DNA from: Gammaproteobacteria bacterium
Lineage (GTDB): Bacteria > Pseudomonadota > Gammaproteobacteria > Ga0077536
DNA: 64,000 nt
Direction: 5' to 3'
Assembly (NCBI GenBank): GCA_024234975.1
Contig: JACKNH010000004.1
Span: forward strand, 382,453-446,452
A program made the position numbers and the translations under genes. Of the stretch, positions 25,432 to 34,670 are shown in pieces (the stretch's first letter is position 1; the number at the start of each line of letters is the position of its first letter). The notes beneath the pieces were generated by a model. It had not been told where the DNA came from. It ran no database searches and worked only from the letters and a program-made list of their open reading frames with translations.

Positions 25432-26841
25432 ATGTCCAGAGATGATGTTTTCAAGCTGATTAAAGATGAAGACGTGAAGTATGTCGACCTGCGGTTCGCC
25501 GATACCAAAGGCAAGGAACAGCACGTCACGATTCCGGCCCGCTACGTCGATGATGAGTTTTTTGACGATGGCAAGATGTTCGATGGTTCGTCGATTTCAG
25601 GTTGGAAGGGCATCAACGAATCCGACATGATCCTCATGCCCGATGCGGATACCGCTGTGATGGATCCGTTCTTCGAAGACAGCACCGTCATCATCCGCTG
25701 CGATGTTGTCGAGCCGTCAACCGGTCAGGGCTACGAGCGTTGCCCGCGTTCGCTGGCAAAGCGGGCGGAAGCTTACTTGAGCTCAACCGGTATCGGTGAC
25801 AAGGCCTACTTCGGTCCCGAACCCGAGTTCTTCATTTTCGACGATGTACGCTGGGCCTCATCGGTCAATCAGTCGTTCTACAAGATTGATTCCAGCGAAG
25901 GTTCCTGGGCCTCCGAGCGCGTGTTCGAAGACGGCAATATCGGTCACCGTCCGACGATCAAAGGCGGCTATTTCCCGGTTCCGCCGGTGGATTCCCTACA
26001 GGACGTGCGTTCTGCGATGTGCGAAATCATGGAGCGCATGGGCGTGCCGGTGGAAGTGCACCACCACGAAGTGGCAACCGCGGGCCAGTGCGAAATCGGC
26101 ACCGTGTTCGATACGCTGGTCAAGCGCGCCGATGCCGTGCTGACCATGAAATACGTCATTCACAACGTTGCGCATAACTACGGCAAGACGGTTACGTTCA
26201 TGCCCAAGCCGCTGGTAGGCGACAACGGCAATGGCATGCATGTGCACCAGTCCATCGCGAAGGGCAAAGAAAACCTGTTTGCCGGTGACGAGTACGGCGG
26301 CCTGTCGAAAACCGCGCTGTATTACATCGGTGGCATTATCAAGCATGCGCGTTCGCTGAACGCTTTCACCAATCCGTCGACCAACAGCTACAAGCGTCTG
26401 GTGCCGGGTTTTGAAGCGCCGGTCATGCTGGCCTATTCGGCGCGCAATCGCTCTGCGTCCATCCGTATTCCATGGGTTTCCAGCCCGAAAGCGCGTCGTA
26501 TCGAGGTGCGCTTCCCAGATGCGTCATCCAACCCGTATTTCGCATTTGCGGCGATGATGATGGCTGGTCTGGACGGCATCAAGAACAAGATCGACCCGGG
26601 CGAAGCCATGGACAAGGACTTGTATGACCTGCCGCCGGAAGAAGAGAAGAAGATCCCGACCGTGTGCCATGCGCTCGACCAGGCGTTAGCCGCGCTGGAT
26701 GCCGACCGGGCGTACCTGAAAGCCGGCGATGTCTTCTCCGACGATATGATCGATGCCTATATCGATTTGAAGATGCAGGACGTCACCCGTCTGCGCATGA
26801 CGACGCATCCCGTCGAATTCGACATGTACTACAGCTTGTAA
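25432..26841 (+). CDS. glnA: Glutamine synthetase type I
   Basis: Makes glutamine from glutamate, ammonia and ATP; the main ammonia-assimilating enzyme. The 469-residue chain matches GSI: FDGSSISGWKGI, HHHEVATAGQCEIG, NGNGMHVHQS, NRSASIRIPW, and the adenylylation site Tyr398 in DLYDLPPEE, so control by GlnE is expected. The ATG at 25432 follows GGAGGAG; the in-frame ATG-like start 45 bases upstream has no RBS. A terminator follows at 26891. ntrB and ntrC lie about 1 kb downstream, separated by one small gene. Confidence 0.98.
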   Translation: MSRDDVFKLIKDEDVKYVDLRFADTKGKEQHVTIPARYVDDEFFDDGKMFDGSSISGWKGINESDMILMPDADTAVMDPFFEDSTVIIRCDVVEPSTGQGYERCPRSLAKRAEAYLSSTGIGDKAYFGPEPEFFIFDDVRWASSVNQSFYKIDSSEGSWASERVFEDGNIGHRPTIKGGYFPVPPVDSLQDVRSAMCEIMERMGVPVEVHHHEVATAGQCEIGTVFDTLVKRADAVLTMKYVIHNVAHNYGKTVTFMPKPLVGDNGNGMHVHQSIAKGKENLFAGDEYGGLSKTALYYIGGIIKHARSLNAFTNPSTNSYKRLVPGFEAPVMLAYSARNRSASIRIPWVSSPKARRIEVRFPDASSNPYFAFAAMMMAGLDGIKNKIDPGEAMDKDLYDLPPEEEKKIPTVCHALDQALAALDADRAYLKAGDVFSDDMIDAYIDLKMQDVTRLRMTTHPVEFDMYYSL

Positions 26842-26890
26842 GTCGATACTCGAACGGCATTTCGCAGTCACTCACGGCTGCATGAAACGG

Positions 26891-26924
26891 AACCCCCGCC
26901 GGTTTTACCGACGGGGGTTTTTCT
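26891..26924 (+). terminator. Intrinsic terminator after glnA
   Basis: Arms 26891-26902 and 26909-26920 (11 of 12 pairs) with a 6-base loop, followed by T-rich sequence ending TTTTTC. It separates glnA from the DUF4124 gene. Confidence 0.9.
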
Positions 26925-27000
26925 TTATGCGTCGCATTTGCGGTACACGGCTGGCCGCGCGGACTATTGCGATTTGGTGGAACCGGGCTATCCTCGGGGC

Positions 27001-27579
27001 ATGCGAAACATATTCGATCGATTCCACATTGCATTGGCTGCAACATGCCTGGCGGCAGGCGCCGCGACGTTGATACCGTCGCAGGTGGTGGCGGAGGCCT
27101 ACCGATCCGTCGATGAAAACGGCAATGTCGTCTATTCAGATCGACCGACGCCTGGAGCCGAGCGCATCCCAACGCCATCCGCGCAAACCGTGCCTATGCC
27201 GACGCCGGTACCCATGGCCGGGACGAGCCAGGCGGGCAAGACCAAGGCCGCCAGTGCCTACCTCACCTTTGCCGTGATTCAGCCCGCGCCTGAAAAGACC
27301 GTGCGCGACAACAACGGCAACGTCGACGTCAGCCTCCTCATTGAACCCTCCCTGGACCGGGACAAGCAGCACCAGATTCGAATCTATCTTGACCGGCGTA
27401 TCTGGGGTGAGCCGATGACCGACAACGAAGTGACCTTGACGGACATTGATCGGGGTGCGCATCAGGTTGCCGCAATCATCGTCGACGCGGACGGCAAAAC
27501 CGTTGCTGAGACCGCGCCAATCACCTTCTATCTCCATCGCGGTTCGGTATTGGCACCAGGACGGGCCCGCGCGCCCTGA
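27001..27579 (+). CDS. DUF4124 domain-containing exported protein
   Basis: A 192-residue exported protein. An N-terminal signal (about residues 1-31, ending in QVVAEA) precedes a DUF4124 domain with the hallmark YRSVDENGNVVYSDRPTPGAE. Residues 85-185 form a beta-rich region that looks like a fibronectin/immunoglobulin-like fold (IRIYLDRRIWGEP, HQVAAIIVDADGKTVAE). Function unknown. A protein of this kind commonly sits between glnA and ntrB in gammaproteobacteria, but the link to nitrogen control is only positional. Confidence 0.85.
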   Translation: MRNIFDRFHIALAATCLAAGAATLIPSQVVAEAYRSVDENGNVVYSDRPTPGAERIPTPSAQTVPMPTPVPMAGTSQAGKTKAASAYLTFAVIQPAPEKTVRDNNGNVDVSLLIEPSLDRDKQHQIRIYLDRRIWGEPMTDNEVTLTDIDRGAHQVAAIIVDADGKTVAETAPITFYLHRGSVLAPGRARAP

Positions 27580-27799
27580 TTGGATACGTCCGCCTCGCTG
27601 TATACCGCCACTTTCGGCGATTCCGCACCAACGAGTACTCCGCCGCCCCAGGGCCGATGCACCATGGAACAGCTGGTCTGCTTCTTGCACGTAAACAGGT
27701 AGGGTGAAACCCCGGTTTGCATTGAACTGGCGCAAGTTACTGATTTAGCGCAGTTCCTGGCGCGTCGTTCCGTCGAAGCGACAGATTCTCGTGTGCATC

Positions 27800-27818
27800 T
27801 TGCACTATAATTGTGCAA
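27800..27818 (+). promoter_or_regulatory. NtrC-type operator overlapping the ntrB -10
   Basis: TTGCACTATAATTGTGCAA is a palindrome with TTGCAC/GTGCAA arms, fitting the 17-bp NtrC pattern TGCAC-N7-GTGCA. Its centre contains TATAAT (27806-27811), a perfect -10 hexamer; no good -35 is seen. NtrC bound here would block transcription of ntrBC, as at E. coli glnLp. The ntrB start codon is 34 bases downstream. The rest of the 270-bp gap after the DUF4124 gene shows no gene. Confidence 0.75.
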
Positions 27819-27851
27819 ATTGTCGTCGGGTTGGAGATTGTTGGGTAAAAG

Positions 27852-28910
27852 ATGGATCCGGATGTTCTTATCGACCTGCTGAGCACAGCCGTCCTGGTGT
27901 TGGACCGCAACGGGAAGGTCGAGCGGATGAACCTGACCGCGGAGACCATGCTGTCCGTCAGCGAGACCCACGCCATCGGAATGCCCCTCGACCAGGTGTT
28001 TCCCGGTCTGCCGGCCTTTGTGGCGACGATAACCCGTGCCCTGCGCGAAGGGCAGACCCTGACCGAACGCGATCTGGAGATACGGATGCCAGGTGTTGCC
28101 GCCCCCAGGATTGCCGACTGCACCGTTACGCCGCTGCTGACGGCAACGGCCGCTGCCAATGGCGCCATCGTCGAACTGACGGACGTATCGCACCACCAGC
28201 GCATCCAGAATGATGAAAACATGACCACCCAGAGCCAGATCACCAACAATCTTCTGCGCGGGCTCGCGCACGAAGTGAAGAATCCTCTGGGTGGCATACG
28301 AGGCGCCGCGCAGTTGCTGGAGCGTGCGCTGCCCGGGAACGAGTTCCGCGAGTACACCGAGATCATCATCAGCGAAACGGACCGCCTGCGTTCACTGGTC
28401 GATCGAATGCTGGGACCGAGCGAATCGATCAATCTGACGCCACTGAATCCGTACACAGTGATCGAGCGCGTGCGACAACTCGTCGAGGCTGAGACGGGCG
28501 GTAACGTCGCGTTGATCCGTGATTACGATCCCAGCCTGCCCGACATCAAGGGCGATCGCGACATGCTGGTCCAGGCCTTGCTGAACATAGTTCGCAACGC
28601 CGTCCACGCCGTCTCCGAATCCGGAGGTACGGTAACACTGCGTACACGCGTCCAACGTAAATTCACAATCGGTACCAAAGTGCATCGCCTGGTGGTCCGT
28701 GTTGACGTCGTCGACAACGGTCCCGGCGTTCCACCAGATATCGCAAGCAGCATCTTCTTTCCCATGGTATCCGGTCATGCGAGTGGCTCCGGGCTGGGCC
28801 TGCCCATCGCCAACACGCTGGTACATCGCCATGGGGGCTTGATTGGATTCAAAAGTGAACCGGGCAATACGGTATTCACCGTGTGGCTGCCGGCGGAGAC
28901 ACGCAAATGA
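27852..28910 (+). CDS. glnL: Nitrogen regulation sensor kinase NtrB
   Basis: The cytoplasmic histidine kinase/phosphatase that sets NtrC phosphorylation in response to PII. The 352-residue protein has an N-terminal PAS domain (STAVLVLDRNGKVERMN), the HisKA box with His140 in LAHEVKNPLGGIRGAAQ, and the ATPase with NIVRNAVHA, DNGPGVP and GSGLGLPIA. Its stop overlaps the ntrC start (ATGA), so the pair is co-translated. Confidence 0.96.
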   Translation: MDPDVLIDLLSTAVLVLDRNGKVERMNLTAETMLSVSETHAIGMPLDQVFPGLPAFVATITRALREGQTLTERDLEIRMPGVAAPRIADCTVTPLLTATAAANGAIVELTDVSHHQRIQNDENMTTQSQITNNLLRGLAHEVKNPLGGIRGAAQLLERALPGNEFREYTEIIISETDRLRSLVDRMLGPSESINLTPLNPYTVIERVRQLVEAETGGNVALIRDYDPSLPDIKGDRDMLVQALLNIVRNAVHAVSESGGTVTLRTRVQRKFTIGTKVHRLVVRVDVVDNGPGVPPDIASSIFFPMVSGHASGSGLGLPIANTLVHRHGGLIGFKSEPGNTVFTVWLPAETRK

Positions 28911-30319
28911 GTGAAAAACCTGAAATATGGATCGTTGACGACGATCGCTCGATACGCTGGGTATTGGAAAAGGCCTTGTCCGAAGCAGACATCGCCACCC
29001 GCAGCTTTGAAGACGCCGATTCGGTATTACGCAAGCTGAACAGCAGTGAACCGGATGTCATCATCACCGACATCCGTATGCCGGGTAAGGACGGCCTTGA
29101 ACTGCTCAACTCGGTAGGCGAGACGCATCCCGAACTGCCGGTGATTGTTATGACGGCATTTGCCGATCTAGATCGCGCGGTGGCCGCATTCAAGGGTGGC
29201 GCATTCGAGTATCTGCCAAAACCGTTTGATGTCGATGATGCGGTTTCGCTGGTGGAGCGTGCAGTCGCCGCGCGGCGCAGTTCCAAGCAGACCCAGGCAC
29301 CGGTGGATACCACCGAGCTGCCGGAAATCATTGGTGGTTCCCCGGCAGTGCAGGAATTGTTTCGCGCGATCGGTCGATTATCCCGCTCTCACATGACGGT
29401 GTTGATTACCGGCGAATCCGGCACCGGCAAGGAGCTGATTGCACATGCCTTGCATCGGCACAGCCCGCGCGCGGGGAAGAAATTCATCGCCATCAATACC
29501 GCGGCCATCCCACGCGATCTGCTGGAGTCCGAGTTGTTCGGTCACGAACGCGGTGCATTTACCGGCGCGGCTTCTCAGCGCCTGGGTCGCTTCGAACAGG
29601 CCGATGGCGGCACGCTGTTTCTTGATGAAATCGGGGATATGCCGGCTGACCTGCAGACCCGCCTGCTGCGCGTTCTGGCGGACGGCGAGTTCTACCGCGT
29701 AGGCGGCCACGAACCGGTCCGGGTGGATGTTCGCGTCATCGCAGCGACGCACCAGAATCTGGAAGAACGGGTGAAGCACGATTCCTTCCGTGAAGATCTG
29801 TACCACCGTCTGAACGTGATACGCCTGCAACTGCCACCGTTGCGTGATCGACTTGAGGACATTGACGCCTTGGCGAAACACTTCCTCTCTACAAGCGCCA
29901 ATGAACTCGGAATCGAGCCCAAACATCTGAGTGAGGCAGCCAGAGCGACGCTCAAGCGTTACGCATGGCCAGGAAACGTACGGCAACTGGAAAACATCTG
30001 TCGCCGCCTCAGCATCATGGCGCCTGCGAAAGAGATCACCGTTGCTGATCTGCCCAACGAGGTACGCGACGCATCCGGCGCCGCGCCGACGATTGATACC
30101 AATACCAACTGGGAGCAGGCGCTCACCCGCTGGGCGGAGTATTACATTCGCCAGGAAGAACGGCCGGTGCTGGATGAAGCGGTGCCGCGCTTCGAGCGCG
30201 CGATGATCGAGGTTGCATTGAAGCATTCACACGGCCACCGCCAGGAGGCTTCGCGTCTGCTGGGCTGGGGACGCAACACGTTGACGCGGAAGATCAAGGA
30301 ACTCAATTTAGACGTCTAG
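28907..30319 (+). CDS. glnG: Nitrogen regulation response regulator NtrC
   Basis: A sigma-54 activator of 470 residues. Receiver domain with Asp55 in DVIITDIRMPG, AAA+ domain with Walker A GESGTGKE (169-176) and the sigma-54-contacting GAFTGA (216-221), and a C-terminal Fis-type helix-turn-helix ending in EASRLLGWGRNTLTRKIKEL. Expected to act at 25032-25077 and 27800-27818. Its end overlaps the end of the convergent hemB gene by 17 bases. Confidence 0.97.
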   Translation: MSEKPEIWIVDDDRSIRWVLEKALSEADIATRSFEDADSVLRKLNSSEPDVIITDIRMPGKDGLELLNSVGETHPELPVIVMTAFADLDRAVAAFKGGAFEYLPKPFDVDDAVSLVERAVAARRSSKQTQAPVDTTELPEIIGGSPAVQELFRAIGRLSRSHMTVLITGESGTGKELIAHALHRHSPRAGKKFIAINTAAIPRDLLESELFGHERGAFTGAASQRLGRFEQADGGTLFLDEIGDMPADLQTRLLRVLADGEFYRVGGHEPVRVDVRVIAATHQNLEERVKHDSFREDLYHRLNVIRLQLPPLRDRLEDIDALAKHFLSTSANELGIEPKHLSEAARATLKRYAWPGNVRQLENICRRLSIMAPAKEITVADLPNEVRDASGAAPTIDTNTNWEQALTRWAEYYIRQEERPVLDEAVPRFERAMIEVALKHSHGHRQEASRLLGWGRNTLTRKIKELNLDV

Positions 30320-31307
30320 CGGCGTCCTGTGCAAAATACGTCAGGACGCCATCTGCGCCGGCCCGCTTGAACGCCAGTAACGACTCGAGGATTACCCGTT
30401 CGCCATCGAGCCAGCCGCGCTCGATGGCGGCCATCAGCATGGCGTATTCGCCACTGACCTGGTAGACAAAGGTCGGTACCGCGAAGGCGTCTTTGACCCT
30501 GCGTACGATATCCAGATAAGGCATACCGGGCTTGACCATCACCATGTCCGCGCCTTCCGCGAGATCCATGGCGACTTCGTTCAACGCTTCGTCGGTATTG
30601 GCCGGGTCCATCTGGTAGGTTTCCTTGCCACCTTTTCCAAGGTTCGCCGCCGAGCCGACGGCATCACGGAACGGCCCGTAAAAAGCCGAGGCGTACTTCG
30701 CGGAATAGGCCAGTATGCGCGTGTTGTAATGACCTTCCGCTTCCAACGCGGCGCGAATCGCACCGATGCGACCATCCATCATGTCTGAAGGTGCGACAAC
30801 ATCGGCGCCTGCGCTTGCCTGCGACAGCGCCTGTTTCACCAGCACTTCCACGGTGGCGTCATTCACGACATAACCCGACGTATCGAGCAAACCATCGTGG
30901 CCGTGTGAGGTGAACGGGTCCAGGGCGACATCCGCGATCACGCCCATTTCAGGTAGCGCGTCCTTGATCGCGCGAATCGCGCGTTGGGCAAGGCCATCGG
31001 GGTTGAAGGCTTCGCGGCCATCGTCCGTTTTGCATTCAGCCGGCGTCACCGGGAACAAGGCCACCGCGGGAATGCCGAGCGCCGCCAGTTCACGCGCGTG
31101 CGTCGCCAACAGGTCGATGCTGAGACGTTCAACACCGGGCATCGATGCAACTGCTTCACGCCGCGACGATCCTTCAAGTACAAACAGCGGGCAGATCAAA
31201 TCAGCGGGAGTCAGCTGGTTTTCCCGCATCAAACGTCGACTGAAGTCAGCCGCACGCATGCGCCGGGGACGGGTGGCAGGAAAGTGGCGGGAGAAGTATT
31301 TGCTCAT
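30303..31307 (-). CDS. hemB: Delta-aminolevulinic acid dehydratase (porphobilinogen synthase)
   Basis: Condenses two ALA molecules to porphobilinogen. The 334-residue enzyme has the Schiff-base lysines Lys204 (YSAKYASAFYGPF) and Lys259 (MVMVKPGMPYLD). The metal segment DVALDPFTSHGHDG (126-139) has aspartates and no cysteine triad, so it belongs to the magnesium-type, like the Pseudomonas enzyme, not the zinc type of E. coli. The ATG at 31307 overlaps the plsC stop by one base. Confidence 0.96.
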   Translation of the reverse strand: MSKYFSRHFPATRPRRMRAADFSRRLMRENQLTPADLICPLFVLEGSSRREAVASMPGVERLSIDLLATHARELAALGIPAVALFPVTPAECKTDDGREAFNPDGLAQRAIRAIKDALPEMGVIADVALDPFTSHGHDGLLDTSGYVVNDATVEVLVKQALSQASAGADVVAPSDMMDGRIGAIRAALEAEGHYNTRILAYSAKYASAFYGPFRDAVGSAANLGKGGKETYQMDPANTDEALNEVAMDLAEGADMVMVKPGMPYLDIVRRVKDAFAVPTFVYQVSGEYAMLMAAIERGWLDGERVILESLLAFKRAGADGVLTYFAQDAARRLN

Positions 31308-32059
31308 CACTGTGACTCGCTATCTGCTTGAACGTCCGATCCGTGATGCCCTGCGGGCAACAGCGAACGGCTGGTGGATTCTATCCACGATTCACAACGG
31401 CGGGTGATTTCCGCGGCGCTCAGCCCGGTTGAATCGATCGGATCGCCGACGATGACATCGATCATCCCCGCTTGCTTGATGAATGAGCTGCGCGGCCAGC
31501 ACAACCCTGCATTGTGCGCAACCGGGAACACCTGGCAGCCTGCCGCGACCGCAAGTTGGGCGCCACTGCGCGCGTAGCGTCCGCTTGCGCCGGGGGCCAC
31601 GCGCGTGCCTTCGGGAAAGATGACCACCCACATGCCGCGTCGAATCCGGTCGACGCCTTGCGTAATCACCTGCCGTAACGCCTTCGACCCCTGACCTCGG
31701 GAGATTGCAATCGGGGCCAGCGCGGCAAGTGCCTGTCCGAATGCGGGGACGAAGAAGAGCTCGCGCTTCAGGACCCAGACCTGCGGCGGAAACAAGCCGC
31801 ACAGTGCAATCGTTTCCCAGGCTGATTGGTGCTTGCACAAAATGACCGCCGGTGGGCCATTCAGCTTTTCCATGCCATGGATGCGCCAATCGACTCCACA
31901 GGTCAGTCGTAACCAATACAAGGCAAAGACTGACCAACGCGAAATGATTGGTTGGCGCACACGTAATGGCAATGGCCAGATAATGATGGCGAGCAGCGCA
32001 AAGGCGACCGTTGGCACTACCAGCCCAAGGTAAAAGATTGCCGACCGCAGCCCCTGCAT
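31307..32059 (-). CDS. plsC: 1-acyl-sn-glycerol-3-phosphate acyltransferase PlsC
   Basis: Makes phosphatidic acid from lysophosphatidic acid at the inner membrane. The 250-residue protein has an N-terminal membrane segment (residues 5-33), the block I motif CKHQSAWET (HX4E rather than the usual HX4D), FPEGTRVAPG, and a C-terminal Ser-rich tail. The gene sits in the glyQ-glyS-gmhB-plsC-hemB run with stop/start overlaps on both sides, so translation is coupled throughout. Confidence 0.92.
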   Translation of the reverse strand: MQGLRSAIFYLGLVVPTVAFALLAIIIWPLPLRVRQPIISRWSVFALYWLRLTCGVDWRIHGMEKLNGPPAVILCKHQSAWETIALCGLFPPQVWVLKRELFFVPAFGQALAALAPIAISRGQGSKALRQVITQGVDRIRRGMWVVIFPEGTRVAPGASGRYARSGAQLAVAAGCQVFPVAHNAGLCWPRSSFIKQAGMIDVIVGDPIDSTGLSAAEITRRCESWIESTSRSLLPAGHHGSDVQADSESQ

Positions 32060-32589
32060 CACGATGGTTTCTTGACCGCGTAGTCGACAATCTTTCCCAT
32101 GTCGGAAACGACCACTGCGTTGCGCGTATCAACGCCCGATGTCGCCCTTCCGGACGGTGCGATGAGAATCGGCAGCGCGCCAATCTCGCGCGCCAGCGAC
32201 AGCTCGTCGGCGCGGGTGGTGACCAGACCGATTTCGCTGGCAGGCAATTTCAACCGGTCCAGCAACTGCGCCAGTATGCCTTCGGTCGGCGAGTGGCAGT
32301 CGCAACCCGCGTCACGTTCGTGCGGGCAATAAATAATGGCTTCCAGCCTGCCGCCGAGTTCACTGACCGCACCCAGCATCGCCAGGTGCAAGGTATTGAC
32401 CTGTTCAACATCGACACGGTGCGGACGGTGATCAGACAAATGTGCAAAAGCAACGCAACGGACACCTTCACGCGTCGCGGTCGCAATTGCTTCCAGCGAA
32501 TCCGTAAGCGGCTCGAACTTTTCCTGCCAGTCACCGAAAGGCGTGCCGGAGTTGATCACGCCATCCCGGGCGAGGAGCAGCAGTTTCAT
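32059..32589 (-). CDS. GmhB-like HAD protein with degenerate catalytic motifs
   Basis: A 176-residue homologue of the heptose 1,7-bisphosphate phosphatase GmhB, in GmhB's usual place between glyS and plsC. The zinc ligands are kept (Cys88, His90, Cys96, Cys98 in CPHERDAGCDC), but the HAD motifs are not: motif I reads LARDGVIN, so the nucleophile Asp is Ala7; motif II (usually ATNQSG) reads FAHLSD; the Lys of CRKP is lost in CHSP; and the motif-III acid of VGDS is gone in VTTRAD. Phosphatase activity is unlikely. Coupled to glyS (ATGA overlap). Confidence 0.85.
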   Translation of the reverse strand: MKLLLLARDGVINSGTPFGDWQEKFEPLTDSLEAIATATREGVRCVAFAHLSDHRPHRVDVEQVNTLHLAMLGAVSELGGRLEAIIYCPHERDAGCDCHSPTEGILAQLLDRLKLPASEIGLVTTRADELSLAREIGALPILIAPSGRATSGVDTRNAVVVSDMGKIVDYAVKKPS

Positions 32590-34658
32590 CCTGGCAGTCT
32601 CGAGATGTCTGCCACCTGACACAGGACGTGGCGAAGCGCAGTCAACAACGCAAGCCGGTTACGCTGAATGTCAGGGTTTTCATCCATAACCAGTACAGTA
32701 TCAAAGAATTTGTCGACCTGAGGACGGATTTGGGCCAATTGCGCCAGCACCGCAGGGTAGTCTGCCGCGGCGAGCACAGGTTGCAGGCGCTCACTCAAGT
32801 CCGTCAGAGCCTGGAATAAATCTCGTTCGGCCGGTTCCATCAGCAGATTCTCACGCACCGGCGGCAGCGATTGGGCTTCGTTCTTGCGCAGGATATTGGC
32901 AGCGCGCTTGTTTGCGGCAGCCAGGGCAGCGGCATCAGCTTGTCCGCGGAACGCAGTCACCGCCCGGACGCGGCGGTCAAAATCGAGCGGATCGCAAATA
33001 TCGAGAGCTTTGACCGATTCAAACGAATCGTGATCGGCGCCGTGGTCGAGGCAATATCCACGCAGGCGTTCGATGGTGAATGCCAGTGCCTCGCGCGCCT
33101 TCACGCCATCGATCCGTTCGCCGTACGCCGTGATGCTCTCGTCGATCAATGCCGACAGATTGAGCGAGAGTTGTTTCTCAACCGCGATGCGCAGAATAGC
33201 CACCGCATGGCGCCGCAGTGCAAACGGATCCTTGTCGCCGGTCGGTTCCTTGCCAATACCGAAGATTCCGACAATGGTGTCTATGCGATCCGCCAGCGAC
33301 ACACACTGCCCAACCGTGGTTTGCGGTAACTCATCGCCAGCAAACCGAGGCTGGTAGAATTCGGAAATCGCGCGTGCCACTGGCGCAGGTTCACCGCTTG
33401 CGGTGGCATAGTAGCCACCCATGGTGCCCTGCAATTCGGGGAATTCACCGACCATGCCCGTTGTCAGATCACAGCGTGAAAGCAGTGCGGCGCGTTCCAC
33501 CAACTCCGGTTCGGAATCAAACTGGATCGCAAGCCGGACTGCGAGCGCTATCACGCGATCAGTCTTGTCACGCAATGTGCCCAGTTGCTTCTCGAATACC
33601 ATGTTGGCCAACGAGCCGAGGCGGTCAACCAATGCAATCTTCTGGTCCTGGGTGAAGAAGAATGCTGCATCTGTCAGGCGTGGGCGGATCACGCGCTGGT
33701 TACCTTCCACGATGCGTTGCGGCTCGGGACTGTCGATGTTGGCAACGGTGATGAAACGCGCGAGCAACTCGCCTTCACTGTTGATCAACGGAAAATAGCG
33801 CTGATGCTCCTGCATCGTGGCTATCAACACTTCCGTTGGCAGTTTCAGGAATTCCTCATCGAATTCACCTGACAGCGGAACAGGCCACTCCGTCAGCGCT
33901 GTCACTTCATCCAGCAGGTCAGGATCGATGACTGCCGTGGCGCCGACGGTAGTGGCACATGCAGTTACGCCGCTTTCGATGATTTCGCGGCGCTCGGCGA
34001 AGTCGGCAATGACGTGCCCCTCTGTCCTCAGGCGCGCCGCATATTGGGTGGGTGATGCGAGTTCAATCGCCTGGGGTGCAAGAAAACGGTGGCCAAACGT
34101 GAGTTTGCCGCTTTCACGACCAAGGATGGTGCCAGGCACGACGTCGCCACCGTAGAGCATGACCAGCCAGTGAACGGGGCGAACAAACTCGATGTCGGAA
34201 TCCCCCCAGCGCATGCGCTTGGGAATCGGCAACTGGTTCAATGCATCGGCGACGACGTCGGGCAGCAACTGCGCCAGCGGCTTGCCGGTTTCGGTGGCGT
34301 TGTGCGCAAGCCACTCGCCCTTGTCGGTCTTGACTGTGCCCAGTGCGGAAAATTCGACACCGCACGACCGGGCAAAGCCGAGCGCCGCTTTGCTGGGTTG
34401 GCCATCGGCACCATACGCCGCGGCCAGCGCCGGCCCGCGCTTTTCGATGTTCCGGGTCGGCTGTGCGGCCGCGACATCAGTGATATGTAGTGCAAGCCGG
34501 CGTGGCGTGGCGAAGGCTTTGACATCGCCGTGGGCAATTTCAAGCTTGTTCATGCGCTGTTGGACGCCATCGGCAAACGCCTGGCTGATTCTCAACAGGG
34601 CCTTGGGCGGCAGTTCCTCAGTGCCGATTTCTATAAGCAGTTCCGCAGTTTGGGTCAT
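32586..34658 (-). CDS. glyS: Glycyl-tRNA synthetase beta subunit
   Basis: The tRNA-binding subunit of the heterotetrameric bacterial GlyRS, 690 residues as expected. It starts TAELLIEIGTEELPPKALL and shows the HD-like and anticodon-binding-like domains near the C terminus (ALRHVLCQVADISRLPG end). It follows glyQ by 12 bases and overlaps the gmhB-like gene. Confidence 0.97.
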   Translation of the reverse strand: MTQTAELLIEIGTEELPPKALLRISQAFADGVQQRMNKLEIAHGDVKAFATPRRLALHITDVAAAQPTRNIEKRGPALAAAYGADGQPSKAALGFARSCGVEFSALGTVKTDKGEWLAHNATETGKPLAQLLPDVVADALNQLPIPKRMRWGDSDIEFVRPVHWLVMLYGGDVVPGTILGRESGKLTFGHRFLAPQAIELASPTQYAARLRTEGHVIADFAERREIIESGVTACATTVGATAVIDPDLLDEVTALTEWPVPLSGEFDEEFLKLPTEVLIATMQEHQRYFPLINSEGELLARFITVANIDSPEPQRIVEGNQRVIRPRLTDAAFFFTQDQKIALVDRLGSLANMVFEKQLGTLRDKTDRVIALAVRLAIQFDSEPELVERAALLSRCDLTTGMVGEFPELQGTMGGYYATASGEPAPVARAISEFYQPRFAGDELPQTTVGQCVSLADRIDTIVGIFGIGKEPTGDKDPFALRRHAVAILRIAVEKQLSLNLSALIDESITAYGERIDGVKAREALAFTIERLRGYCLDHGADHDSFESVKALDICDPLDFDRRVRAVTAFRGQADAAALAAANKRAANILRKNEAQSLPPVRENLLMEPAERDLFQALTDLSERLQPVLAAADYPAVLAQLAQIRPQVDKFFDTVLVMDENPDIQRNRLALLTALRHVLCQVADISRLPG

Positions 34659-34670
34659 CGGCCGGATCCT

